Source of the DNA: Corallococcus soli | GTDB taxonomy: Bacteria; Myxococcota; Myxococcia; Myxococcales; Myxococcaceae | Assembly (NCBI RefSeq): GCF_014930455.1 | Contig: NZ_JAAIYO010000003.1 | Location: forward strand, 186,001-250,000 | DNA length: 64,000 nt | Reading direction: 5' to 3' | Part shown: positions 1-8,736 of the stretch, one piece after another | Numbering within the stretch: position 1 is the first letter of the stretch | Layout of the letters: the number at the start of each line of letters is the position of its first letter | Notes under the pieces: model-generated | The model's input: only the letters and a program-made list of their open reading frames with translations | Told to the model about the DNA's origin: nothing | The model's database searches: none | Position numbers and translations under genes: made by a program

Positions 1-2
1 TC

Positions 3-3000
3 GCGCCAGAGCTCACCCTGGCGACCGCGCGGCGCCTGCCCCTCGTCATCCTGGTCGAGCGGGATGCAGCGCAAACCGCCAGCCTCGACCTCGTGGCGAA
101 CCTCACCGGGGTCCGCCGCATCCGGTCCACGGGGGAGACTGAAGCGGTCCGTGAGCTCGTGGAGGCGATGCGCACCCCCGAGGTGGTCATCTGTGAGATC
201 GACCGTGCCGGAGACGCGGTGGCTGAGCCCGAGCCCGTGGCGCTTGGAGCCTCGTGGCTCGCGGCCTTCCGGCAGGGCGTGCGGGGCAGTGGCCTTGGCT
301 CCGTCTTCCTGGCGGGGGATGGCAGGCTGAGCGCGGTGGCGGATGCGCTCTCCTCGGATGGCGTTTCGGTCCGGACCGTGCGGCATGATCAGAACCTGGG
401 GTTCGTCGCGGATGGCGCTTCACGCTCGTCGGCGCGGCCCGCCGCCATCATCCTCCCCGAGGAATGGGCGCTCTCGTCGGTGCTGTCGGGGGTGGGCGAG
501 GCCCATCTCGATCAGGTTTCCCTCGTGGTGCTCGTCGTGGCCGCCACGCCGCCCGGGCCCTGGCTCGGCACGCTGAAACACCTGTCCAAGTCGGCGACGG
601 TCGTGGCCTCGGTGGAGGACCTGGCGGGTGCCATCCAGGAGGCGGCCGAGCTCAGCCGTGCCGGCGCTCCAGGCCCGGTCTGCCTGGTCTGTCCCGCGAA
701 CCTCGCGGCGTCTTCGGCAGCCCAGCCCTCCCGTGCCCCGACGGTGCCATCGCTCGCCAGGGGGGCTCCCACGGACGCGGAGCTGGACGCCGTGGCGCAG
801 ATGTTCATTCGCTCGAAGCAGCCCGTGATCTTCGTAGGCCGTGGCGCGCGTGAGGGCGCCGCCGAGCTGGTGGAGCTGGCGCACCGGACGGGGGCTGTCG
901 TCGCGTCGACGCTGTCCGGCAAGGGCGTGTTCCCCGAAACGGATCCGCTGTGGTTGTGGGGCGGCTTCGGTCCCTTGTCCCCTCCGCCCATGAAGGCCAT
1001 CGCGGAGACGTGTGACGGGGCGCTCATCCTCGGCGCGCGGCTCAGTGAGCTGGGAAGCGCCCATTTCCGCGCCCGCTTCCCGGCGTATTGCTTTCATGTG
1101 GACATCGACCCGACGGTGCCGAACAAGGCGGCCTCCGCGATCGGTATCACCTCGGACGCCAGGGTCTTCCTCCAGGCTTTGCTGAAGCACCTCGACAGGC
1201 ATTACCGCGAATACCTTCCGCGCAGGGGGGAAGGCATTCTTGAACAGCTCCAGTCGGCCCGAGCCTGGGTGGACGCGGACGTCCGCGAGCGGAGCGAAGA
1301 GGGCAGGGGACTCGACCCCTATGAGCTCGTCCGCACGGTCCAGGCCGGGCTTCCGCCGGAGACGGTCTTCTGCGCGGATTCAGGCAATGGGACGATCCAC
1401 GCACTGGAGGCGCTGCGACTCACCGCGCCGGACCGTTTCCTCTGCCCCGCGGACTACAACAGCATGGGCTATTCGGTTCCGGCCGCGCTTGGTGCCGCGA
1501 GCACGCACCCGTCGGTGCCGGTGGTGTCCTTCGTCGGAGACGGCGCGTTCCTGATGACAGGGCTCAAGGCCCTGCTGGGAGAACCCGAAGCCCCGCCCAT
1601 CATGACCGTCGTGCTGCGCGACCGCCGTCTGGGGATGATTGGAGACATCCAGCGCGCGACGAACCGCCCGGAGGTCTGCACCCAGCTCTCTGAGTTCGAC
1701 CTCGGGGCCTTCAAGGACAGACTCCCGGGACTGCGCTTCGAATCGGTGTCCACGCCCGATGCGTTGGCCCGGAGCATCCAGGCCGCGCGGGTCGCATGGG
1801 AGGCAGGGCAGGGCACGCTCATCGAGTGCCTGATCAACCCCGAGACGAAGTCCTACTTCTTCCAGGGGGCGCTCACGTCGGCTGCGGTTCCCGTGCCCAG
1901 ACGGGTCCCCCGGTTGCCCGCGGTGGAGGGTCCTCCTGGAGACCTCTGGGCGGTCATCGAACGGGCGAAGGATCGCTTCGCGGAGCGGGTCGCGCTCCGC
2001 GACGGCGCCAGGCAGTACCGATACGCAGAAGTGCATGCCCGCGTGTCGCGGCTCGCGCAGTTCCTCCGGGAGCAGGGCGTGGGGCCGGGCCATGTCGTCG
2101 GGGTGATGCTGCGCAACCGGTCGGAGGTCGTCGAAGCGCACTTCGCCGCCGCGGGGCTCCGGGCGGTCGTGTTGAACATCAACGTCCGGCTCGCCGCGCC
2201 AGAGCTGAAGGACATTTTCAAGCAAGCCGGCGTGAAGTGGCTCATCGCCTCGACGGATTTCGCGCCGACCCTCTCCGAAACCCTCTCCATGGGAGAGCTG
2301 CGGCTGGGGGGCGTGCTCTGGGTGGCCCCTGGGCAGGAGGCTCGTGCGCTTCCCGAGCTGACGGACAGGTTCGGCACGACGCGCGACTACGAGGCAGCCC
2401 TCACCGCGTCAATGACCCCCTTCGTCCCGGAGACTGGCTCTGAGTTCGACGCGTTCCATCTGTATTACACCAGCGGCACGACAGGCTTCCCGAAGGCAGT
2501 CCGCCTCACCCATCGCCAGGTCTTCCATCACGCGGTCGCCACCGCGGAGGAGATGCACATCACCGGCGAGGATGTCTGGGGACACTTCTCGCCCATGTAT
2601 CATGTCGTGGATGCCTTCGCGATCTACGCCCTGACCTGGCTGGGCGGGCAGCATGTGGTGGTCTCGGATCCGGATCCGACCCACTTCCTGAGCCTGCTCG
2701 CGAGCGAGCGCATCACCTGCACGAACCTCGCGGCGGCGGCTGCGCACTTCCTCATCCACAGTCCGGACCTGGGGACGCACGACTTCAGCCGGCTGCGCAT
2801 CCTCTCCTGCGGCGGCTCCGCCCTGGATGCCGGCTCGGTGGAGCGCCTCATCCAGATCTTCGGCTGCGAGATCTTCATGTCGTACGGCATGACGGAGTGC
2901 TGTGGGAAGATCTCCATGTCTCTCCTGTCAGGCGAGCACCGCCAGCTCAGCCAGAGTGAGCAGTTCGAGCGCATTGCCACGTCGGGGCGTCCGTTCAAGC

Positions 3001-5216
3001 TCATGGACGTGCGGATCGTCGATGAGCATGGGGCGGACGTCGCGCGCGACAACGAGACGATGGGCGAGGTGTGGATCCGCGGGCTCACGGTCTTCAGCGG
3101 CTACTTCAATGACGACGCCGCGACCCGCGAGGCGTTCCAGGACGGCTGGTTCAAGACGGGAGACCTGGCGACGATCCGGCCGGACGGGTACCTGACGATC
3201 GCGGGCCGCAAGAAGGACATGATCATCTCCTATGGGGAGAACGTGTATCCGGGGGAGGTCGAACGGGCCCTGGGGCTCCACCCGGGGGTCCAGCAGGTGG
3301 CCGTCTACGGCATTGAACACCCGACGGCCGGAGAGGTCGTCAAGGCGGTCATCCGCCTCCGTGCGGGTCATTCACTGACGGCGCGCGAGGTCCTGGCGTT
3401 CTGCCGGGGGCAGCTGGCTGGCTACAAGGTGCCCGCGGAGGTGGAGTTCATTGATGAGATGCCCATGACCGGGACCTTCAAGGTGGACAAGCTCCGCCTC
3501 AAGCGTCGGGAGGCCCGGACGGCCGAGGCGCCCGCGCCCGGAGCGAAGGCTCCGATGGCTCGCGTGCGTCCCCGGACCGAGGTCGTCGAGCGGGTCCTGA
3601 AGATCGTCGAGGGCATCCGCGTGTCGGATGAGGGGCCGGTGTCCACCACGGCGACCCTCTGGAGCCTTGGGTTGGATTCCATCCTGTTCCTCACGCTGCT
3701 CCGGGAGCTTGAGAAGGAATTCCAGCTCAAGCTGGACCCGAACTTCCTGGTCCAGAACAACACCCTTGAGATGATCACCCGCGCGATTGCCCAGGCGCCG
3801 GTCGAATCCCAGACAGCCGTGCCGGTTTCCCACGAGGCTCCACCGCTGCTGAACGAAGCGCTCCTGTCTTCCTGGAGTGCGACCGTGGAGCGGCGGCTGG
3901 GTGGCTTCGAGTCGCTGGTCTATCAAGCCAACCGCCGGGGCCTGTTGCACATCAACCCCGTGGTGGACATGGAAGGCCCTGTCGACCCGGCGGTGATGCG
4001 CGAAGCCGCGGCGCTGTTGGAGAAGCGCCACCCCTATCTGCTGGCCACCATCGTCGAGAAGAAGAAGGGTGACTTCTTCCTGGAGTACAAGCCGGGCCGC
4101 CACCTGGAGGTCGTCTTCCTTGAGGAGTCCGGGACGGAGCCCCTGGAGCAGCTGGTGGCGCGTCACCTGCGGGACCCGGAGCAGAAGAAGATCCTGTTTC
4201 TCCGCGCGAAGGGTTCGCGCGAGGCCCATCAGGTCATCCCCATCTTCTGGCATTGCTACCTGGAGGTTCACGCCTTCTTGCGGCTGGTGCGGGAGCTGTT
4301 CGAGCTTCATGAGCAGCTGATCGCCGGGACGCCCGTGGACGTGAGGCCCCAGCCGCTCCCGGTGGCCCGGGAGGAGCTGTTCTCCCGGCTGCCGGGGATG
4401 GGGCTGGGTCCAACGGTCCAGCACCCGGATCCGGGCATCGCCAAGACGGGCCAGGAAGTCCTGTCGGCCCTGGAGATCTTCCGGGCGAACAAGTTCAAGG
4501 CGCCGTTCGGGGTCCAGAAGAAGCGGGACTCGGAGATCTCGGTGGCGGGTGCTTCCCGCTCGGTGGTGATGGGCAGGGAGGCGACCCGGCACATGCTGGG
4601 CGCCGTGGCGCGGCAGCAGAGTTCGCTGACGGGCGCCCTGTCCGCGGCGCTCTGCCTGGTCGCGCGGGAGCTGTTCTGCCCGGCGCCCAGGCCCCACCGG
4701 ATGATCCTCGTGGGCTCGTTCGACGCGCGACCGCTCCTGAACCTGCCGACGGAGACGCTGGGGTACTACGCCACGTACCCGAAGTTCCTGGTGGACGTCG
4801 GTCCCGCCACCGGCTTCTGGGACCTGGCGCGCCACTTCCACCGCGAGAATCAGGCCTACATCGACCAGCGGACCTACGCGGGGATGGACGCGGAGCACTT
4901 CAGCAAGCTGGCGGGCGGCTTCGGGGCGGTCGCGAAGCTGCTCTGGGTCCCCGGGATGTGGGAGCAGTTCACCGCGCCGGGGCGGGCCTTCATCGTCAAC
5001 CTGGGCGTGCTCGACTCAGGGCTCAGGCGGTTCAAGCTGCGCGGGGTGAAGGTGCTCCAGGACATCCCGGCGCTGGCCGTCTACACCTACGTCCTCGACG
5101 GGAGCCTCCACCTGCAGACGTGCTCCCAGCTGGCCCCCGAGGCCGCTGATCGCTTCGCGGGCCACATCGAGGCGCGCTTCAGCGGGATGACGGCCTCAGC
5201 GGCCGTCCAGGGGTAG
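3..5216 (+). CDS. ThDP enzyme / adenylation / carrier protein / condensation-like megasynthase (5' truncated)
   Basis: The frame is open to the left edge, so the true start lies outside the window; the GTG at 93 is only the first internal start-like codon. Domains in order: about 60 residues of an unidentified upstream region; an acetolactate-synthase-like ThDP enzyme (PYR-like part about nt 230-700, central part 770-1180, ThDP-binding part 1310-1850 with GDG at 1536-1544); an acyl-CoA-ligase/NRPS-type adenylation domain (about 1930-3520; TSGTTGFPK near 2469-2495, YGMTE, GWFKTGD, GRKKDMIISYGENVYPGEVE); a carrier protein with LGLDS, whose phosphopantetheine Ser is codon 3678-3680; and a C-terminal condensation/acyltransferase-like domain (about 3850-5190). 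The family logic is carboligation or decarboxylation of a 2-oxo acid, acyl activation, tethering and transfer, as in natural-product assembly. The product is unknown. Several active-site motifs are atypical (see findings). No neighbouring biosynthetic gene follows downstream, so any cluster lies to the left. Confidence 0.85.
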   Translation, partial: APELTLATARRLPLVILVERDAAQTASLDLVANLTGVRRIRSTGETEAVRELVEAMRTPEVVICEIDRAGDAVAEPEPVALGASWLAAFRQGVRGSGLGSVFLAGDGRLSAVADALSSDGVSVRTVRHDQNLGFVADGASRSSARPAAIILPEEWALSSVLSGVGEAHLDQVSLVVLVVAATPPGPWLGTLKHLSKSATVVASVEDLAGAIQEAAELSRAGAPGPVCLVCPANLAASSAAQPSRAPTVPSLARGAPTDAELDAVAQMFIRSKQPVIFVGRGAREGAAELVELAHRTGAVVASTLSGKGVFPETDPLWLWGGFGPLSPPPMKAIAETCDGALILGARLSELGSAHFRARFPAYCFHVDIDPTVPNKAASAIGITSDARVFLQALLKHLDRHYREYLPRRGEGILEQLQSARAWVDADVRERSEEGRGLDPYELVRTVQAGLPPETVFCADSGNGTIHALEALRLTAPDRFLCPADYNSMGYSVPAALGAASTHPSVPVVSFVGDGAFLMTGLKALLGEPEAPPIMTVVLRDRRLGMIGDIQRATNRPEVCTQLSEFDLGAFKDRLPGLRFESVSTPDALARSIQAARVAWEAGQGTLIECLINPETKSYFFQGALTSAAVPVPRRVPRLPAVEGPPGDLWAVIERAKDRFAERVALRDGARQYRYAEVHARVSRLAQFLREQGVGPGHVVGVMLRNRSEVVEAHFAAAGLRAVVLNINVRLAAPELKDIFKQAGVKWLIASTDFAPTLSETLSMGELRLGGVLWVAPGQEARALPELTDRFGTTRDYEAALTASMTPFVPETGSEFDAFHLYYTSGTTGFPKAVRLTHRQVFHHAVATAEEMHITGEDVWGHFSPMYHVVDAFAIYALTWLGGQHVVVSDPDPTHFLSLLASERITCTNLAAAAAHFLIHSPDLGTHDFSRLRILSCGGSALDAGSVERLIQIFGCEIFMSYGMTECCGKISMSLLSGEHRQLSQSEQFERIATSGRPFKLMDVRIVDEHGADVARDNETMGEVWIRGLTVFSGYFNDDAATREAFQDGWFKTGDLATIRPDGYLTIAGRKKDMIISYGENVYPGEVERALGLHPGVQQVAVYGIEHPTAGEVVKAVIRLRAGHSLTAREVLAFCRGQLAGYKVPAEVEFIDEMPMTGTFKVDKLRLKRREARTAEAPAPGAKAPMARVRPRTEVVERVLKIVEGIRVSDEGPVSTTATLWSLGLDSILFLTLLRELEKEFQLKLDPNFLVQNNTLEMITRAIAQAPVESQTAVPVSHEAPPLLNEALLSSWSATVERRLGGFESLVYQANRRGLLHINPVVDMEGPVDPAVMREAAALLEKRHPYLLATIVEKKKGDFFLEYKPGRHLEVVFLEESGTEPLEQLVARHLRDPEQKKILFLRAKGSREAHQVIPIFWHCYLEVHAFLRLVRELFELHEQLIAGTPVDVRPQPLPVAREELFSRLPGMGLGPTVQHPDPGIAKTGQEVLSALEIFRANKFKAPFGVQKKRDSEISVAGASRSVVMGREATRHMLGAVARQQSSLTGALSAALCLVARELFCPAPRPHRMILVGSFDARPLLNLPTETLGYYATYPKFLVDVGPATGFWDLARHFHRENQAYIDQRTYAGMDAEHFSKLAGGFGAVAKLLWVPGMWEQFTAPGRAFIVNLGVLDSGLRRFKLRGVKVLQDIPALAVYTYVLDGSLHLQTCSQLAPEAADRFAGHIEARFSGMTASAAVQG

Positions 5217-5262
5217 GGGCGCGCCTGGGAGGGGCCCTCTGTCCGTTGGAGGGGGCCCCAAA

Positions 5263-5301
5263 CGAAAAACCCCGGAATCACTTGGGAAAGTGACTCCGGG
5301 G
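5263..5301 (-). terminator. Rho-independent terminator of the tRNA gene
   Basis: Reading the minus strand, a stem with 14-base arms and one mismatch (5270-5301, GGGA loop on the plus strand) is followed by five Ts (5265-5269). It lies directly downstream of the tRNA. A second GC-rich hairpin at 5231-5259 might serve the plus-strand megasynthase gene, but it lacks a T-run on the plus strand. Confidence 0.8.
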
Positions 5302-5307
5302 GCTTGA

Positions 5308-5381
5308 TGGCCAGGGTCAGACTTGAACTGACTACCTGCGGATTATGAGACCGCCGCTCTAACCAGGTGAGCTACCTGGCC
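5308..5381 (-). tRNA. tRNA with anticodon CAT (elongator tRNA-Met, or tRNA-Ile2)
   Basis: The reverse strand folds into a full cloverleaf. The acceptor GGCCAGG pairs with CCTGGCC, there is a D arm with GCTC/GAGC, the anticodon loop is CTCATAA (CAT), and the T arm contains GTTCAAGTC. It is 74 nt including the discriminator A, and CCA is not encoded. The CTCATAA loop occurs in both elongator tRNA-Met and the lysidine-modified tRNA-Ile2, so the isotype is not certain. It has its own promoter-like sequence upstream and a terminator downstream. Confidence 0.92.
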
Positions 5382-5396
5382 GTGAAGCCCCGCCCG

Positions 5397-5424
5397 TATA
5401 TCGAGCGGAGCGCGGCGCCGCAAG
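5397..5424 (-). promoter_or_regulatory. Candidate sigma-70-type promoter of the tRNA gene
   Basis: On the minus strand, CTTGCG (5424-5419) and GATATA (5402-5397) are separated by 16 bases and end about 15 bases before the mature tRNA 5' end. Position and AT-richness fit a tRNA promoter. The -35 match is weak. Confidence 0.45.
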
Positions 5425-5563
5425 CACTTCGAAAGGGGGTCCACCCCGTCCAGGCCCAGGGGAGTGCCCGCCATGCCGTCCCCCGAGGGAGCCGCCCGGG
5501 ACGTGAGCGGGGGGGCGGGCACCCGCCGAGGGGCGGCGCGGAGGGCGCGTCCCCTGAAGCAGG

Positions 5564-7558
5564 TCAGTGGCGGACCCCGGTGGGCTTGCCGTTCAGGAAC
5601 GTCTCAATCACCGGGATCTTGCTGATCTGCGTCGGGTCTCCCCCCTTGGCCGGGTCGTAGTCGAGTGGGTTGGCGCCCAGCAGGACGAAGTCCGCCACCT
5701 TGCCCGGCTCGATGGTGCCCAGCCACGCATCGAGTTCGTGCTGACGGGCGGGCTCCACGGTGATGGCGCGCAGCGCCTCTTCGACGGTCGCCGCATGCTC
5801 GGGCCCTAGCTCGTAGCTCTTCGTGAAGTCGGGATAGGCCCACGTGCGCCGCGTGACGGCCTGCTCCACGAACCAGAGGGGGCGGGGGGGCGTCACCATC
5901 GAGTCGCTGTGGAACGAGAACGGGATCTCATTCTGGCGATCAAACGCCACCGGGTCGATGTTGCGTGCGGCCTCTTCACCCAACATCTTCATGAAGGCGT
6001 CACCCCAATACGCCACATGGCCGATGAGATGTGTCACCCGCACGTCCAGGGCCGGCACCTTCGTCCCGTCCCGGACAAAAGTGCCCTTTCGCATCTGGCT
6101 GATCTCCTGGGAGACGGTCTGCTCACCCACCGTGTTGTGGATGAGCAGCGCCCGGTGCGGGTTGACCTTCTGCGCCTGGAGCTTCGCGAACGCAGCGACG
6201 GCCCACCGGTTTGCTTCGTTTCCGTTTGCGTGCAACTGGAAGCGCCAGGAAGAAGTCTCCCAGAGCGGGCTCAACGCATCGACGATGGCCTGCGCGTCCT
6301 TGAAGTCCGCCTGGCCCTGCCCCTTACCCGCGCAGTGGCCTGGATCGAGGTACGCATAGGGAGCCCCGAGCAGCGCGGTGCAGCCCTGCGTCGAGCCATC
6401 CACCCAGAGTTTGATGCCACCTGCGCCCAGCCACTTCGGCAGCTTGCACCCAGGCTCCTTGCTGGGATCGCAAGCCGGCCCGGTCGGCTGGATGTTCGCC
6501 TGGGTCGCGGCGTCATGGGTCACGACGCCCGTGATTCGCAGCGGGAAGTCCTGCCGCTCCGCGAGGAACTTCATCGCCTGGATCTGCGACACGCTCGACA
6601 GTCCGCCATCCGCGAGGGTCGTGAGTCCGGCTGCGCGCATCTCTTGAAGGGTCAGCTGGATGTCCTTCTCATGGGTATTGAAAAGCCGGAGCGGGTTCTG
6701 TTGCTCCAGTCCCAAAGGCAGACTCTTTTCCATGGCCAGCAGGAACGGCGCGAACGCGGCCATCTCTTCAAGCAGTCCGGTGTATCCGTCATCGTCCGTG
6801 ACCCAGGTCCCGCCCTCGCTCTTGATGGACGCGGCGAGAGCGTCACACTTCGCCTTGTCCGAGCAGACGGCGTCAAAGGCCTTCTTGTTCACGTAGGCCA
6901 GGTGGCCAGACTGGTCCAGGATGAGCACCGGACGGTCCTTGCTCACACAGGCATCAAGAAAGTACTTCGGCTGCTTCATGAAGGAATCAGGCCCACCCGC
7001 ACCGCACCCTCCAGGGATGAATTGCTGCCGCGACGGATCCAGGTTCATGCCCAGGACGAATTCGTTGCTCTGCCCCTTGGTGGGAGGGGGAACCTGCATC
7101 GACGCGAGCGCGCCCAGCAGATCCGCGCGGGCTTCGCAGTCCGTGGCGGTGCCCTTGTAGGGTGGAGGCAGGCAGGGTGCCAGATTGTTCTTCCCGAGGA
7201 TGCTCTGGGTCAGCGTCGGCAGCAGGTGCATGTGCGGGTCAATGAAGCCCGGCATCAGCACCTGCTCTGGACTCAGGCGGACGAGCTCCACTCCGGAGCC
7301 AAGATCCGCCATCACGTCCTTCTCGGTTCCCACCTTCAAGATGTGGCCGAGCCCGTTCACGGAGACGGCTTCGGCGATCGTCATCCTGTCATCCATGGTG
7401 ACGATCTTGCCGACGAAGACCGTGGTGCCAGCCCCACCCGCACCGGCAACTCCCGTCGTCGCGCACGACGCCAGCAGTGCGGCAGTCGCGACGAGCCCGA
7501 AGGCACGTGGAAGGGCGTGACAGGGGCTCCGCGAATCTTGGTGCGGGTTGCGGTGCAT
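5564..7558 (-). CDS. Exported amidohydrolase (YtcJ-like, amidohydrolase family 3), lipoprotein
   Basis: Predicted metal-dependent hydrolase of 664 aa. The longest frame begins at 7600, but the ATG at 7558 is chosen because AAAGGAG lies just upstream. The N-terminus is a lipoprotein signal with lipobox LASC (Cys about 32). The mature part has the amidohydrolase signature DPHMH after a beta-sandwich segment (VFVGKIVTMDD), a later conserved GGIKLWVDGSTQG segment, a metal-site His in LHANGNE, and a C-terminal PGKVADFVLLGANPL return to the sandwich domain. Family members hydrolyse amide or ester bonds of small molecules, and the substrate cannot be inferred. It would act at the cell envelope. It is separated from the T6SS tail by 131 bp holding repeats and its own hairpin, so it is probably an independent unit. 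Confidence 0.88.
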   Translation of the reverse strand: MHRNPHQDSRSPCHALPRAFGLVATAALLASCATTGVAGAGGAGTTVFVGKIVTMDDRMTIAEAVSVNGLGHILKVGTEKDVMADLGSGVELVRLSPEQVLMPGFIDPHMHLLPTLTQSILGKNNLAPCLPPPYKGTATDCEARADLLGALASMQVPPPTKGQSNEFVLGMNLDPSRQQFIPGGCGAGGPDSFMKQPKYFLDACVSKDRPVLILDQSGHLAYVNKKAFDAVCSDKAKCDALAASIKSEGGTWVTDDDGYTGLLEEMAAFAPFLLAMEKSLPLGLEQQNPLRLFNTHEKDIQLTLQEMRAAGLTTLADGGLSSVSQIQAMKFLAERQDFPLRITGVVTHDAATQANIQPTGPACDPSKEPGCKLPKWLGAGGIKLWVDGSTQGCTALLGAPYAYLDPGHCAGKGQGQADFKDAQAIVDALSPLWETSSWRFQLHANGNEANRWAVAAFAKLQAQKVNPHRALLIHNTVGEQTVSQEISQMRKGTFVRDGTKVPALDVRVTHLIGHVAYWGDAFMKMLGEEAARNIDPVAFDRQNEIPFSFHSDSMVTPPRPLWFVEQAVTRRTWAYPDFTKSYELGPEHAATVEEALRAITVEPARQHELDAWLGTIEPGKVADFVLLGANPLDYDPAKGGDPTQISKIPVIETFLNGKPTGVRH

Positions 7559-7560
7559 AT

Positions 7561-7577
7561 GGCTCCTTTGGGGAGCC
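7561..7577 (-). promoter_or_regulatory. Hairpin overlapping the ribosome binding site of the amidohydrolase
   Basis: On the minus strand GGCTCC (7577-7572) can pair with GGAGCC (7566-7561). The right arm contains the GGAG of the Shine-Dalgarno sequence, two bases before the ATG. Pairing would hide the ribosome binding site. A regulatory role is inference. Confidence 0.45.
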
Positions 7578-7641
7578 GTTCCTATATCAATGGCTTGCAC
7601 CGGGAGGGCTGGAGGCCGGTGTTCAATCGTTGTGTTTTCAA

Positions 7642-7674
7642 TGGCACGTCAAGGGTTTGTTCTGGTGTGTCAAG
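7642..7674. repeat. Direct repeat TGG-N3-GTCAAG, two copies 21 bp apart
   Basis: TGGCACGTCAAG (7642-7653) and TGGTGTGTCAAG (7663-7674) share 9 of 12 bases and start 21 bp apart, about two helical turns. They lie 84-116 bp upstream of the amidohydrolase start. On the minus strand each copy includes CTTGAC, so they could be operator sites or -35-like elements. Confidence 0.4.
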
Positions 7675-7689
7675 AACAGGGCTGACGTG

Positions 7690-8724
7690 TCAGCGGTCTT
7701 CATCCCGCTGCGTCCGGCCCGCCGTGATGCGCAGGCTGCGCACGTCGTGGAGTCCATCCCGCAGCACCACATGCCCCCGCCAGGTCAGCAGCACTTGGTC
7801 CTCGTCCATGTCCAGGATGACGGTGTCCAGGCGCAGCTCGGGCCGGATGTCCTCGCCGCCCGTCTGCTCCACCAGCACGGTCGGCGCGGCCTGCCCGGGG
7901 AGGTCGAAAGACAGCCGACCCTTCGCGGACGCTCCGGCGATGACGATGGGCTCATCGCCTCTCAAGTAGCCCGGAGCGATGAGGTCCGGAGCGCCCGCGT
8001 TGAAGAAGCGCCGGTCGAAGTCCCGGGGCAGCAGCGGCTTGCGGGTCTTGTTCCAGGCTTCGTCGTAGGTGCCCGCGTACCGTGCGCGCGGGTGCCAGTG
8101 GGGCGACGTGAAGCCGAACCCCGCGGGCCTGACCTGCTGGCCGAAGTCGCGCAGCGGATCCTCGGGGTCCTCCAGGTTGGGGAGCGCCAGCCCTTCCTCG
8201 AAGTGGCGCGGACTGGCGCGGAAGCCCGTGCCCACGGGGTTGCGTGGCTCGAAGGAGGGCTTCTGTGCATCCGTCCGGTCCCAGCCTCCGAAGGCGCGCT
8301 CCCAGGTGAGCGGAATCCTGTCGAAGGGCAGGGGCTTCGTCGCGGCCACGCGCCCCAGGCTCTTGAACCACGTTCGCTCACCCAGCACGCGCACCGCCTT
8401 CTTCAATGGACCCACCTGGAGCGCCACCAGCGTCTCCGTCGCGCCACTCCGGGGCGCATGCGCATGTCCGAGCAGCACCACGTCCGTGGCGGGCTTGATG
8501 AAGGCACCCTCGGATTCGTAGCGCTCGCTCGACTCCCCAGGCGTGCCCAGGGACTCGCCGCTCCATTTCACAGGCACCTGCTGCTGCGCGAGCCGCAGCC
8601 CCGTCCCGGTCAGCGAGTACGTGGCCTTGATGACCACCAGGAGCAGGGGACGCCCCTCTTCGTCCGCCAGCCCCATCAAGCCCTGGGCGAACGGCGTCTC
8701 ATTCTCGATGGCGGGGTGTCCCAT
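7690..8724 (-). CDS. DUF2169 domain protein, T6SS accessory
   Basis: The 344-aa product resembles DUF2169 proteins, with segments such as LLLVVIKATYSL, the PATDVVLLGHAHAP region, ERAFGGWD and EPRNPVGTGF. DUF2169 proteins are commonly encoded next to T6SS spike and effector genes and are thought to help load or fold effectors. The gene starts 12 bp after the preceding 228-aa gene and is the last gene of the T6SS-linked unit. No PAAR-like partner, which often accompanies it, is visible here. There is no signal peptide, so the protein is probably cytoplasmic. Confidence 0.8.
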   Translation of the reverse strand: MGHPAIENETPFAQGLMGLADEEGRPLLLVVIKATYSLTGTGLRLAQQQVPVKWSGESLGTPGESSERYESEGAFIKPATDVVLLGHAHAPRSGATETLVALQVGPLKKAVRVLGERTWFKSLGRVAATKPLPFDRIPLTWERAFGGWDRTDAQKPSFEPRNPVGTGFRASPRHFEEGLALPNLEDPEDPLRDFGQQVRPAGFGFTSPHWHPRARYAGTYDEAWNKTRKPLLPRDFDRRFFNAGAPDLIAPGYLRGDEPIVIAGASAKGRLSFDLPGQAAPTVLVEQTGGEDIRPELRLDTVILDMDEDQVLLTWRGHVVLRDGLHDVRSLRITAGRTQRDEDR

Positions 8725-8736
8725 GGCAGGAGGCTC

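Noticed and set aside
5231-5259. Rho-independent terminator of the plus-strand megasynthase gene
   Set aside because: The GC-rich stem is followed by an A-rich, not T-rich, stretch on the plus strand; the clear terminator here serves the tRNA on the other strand.
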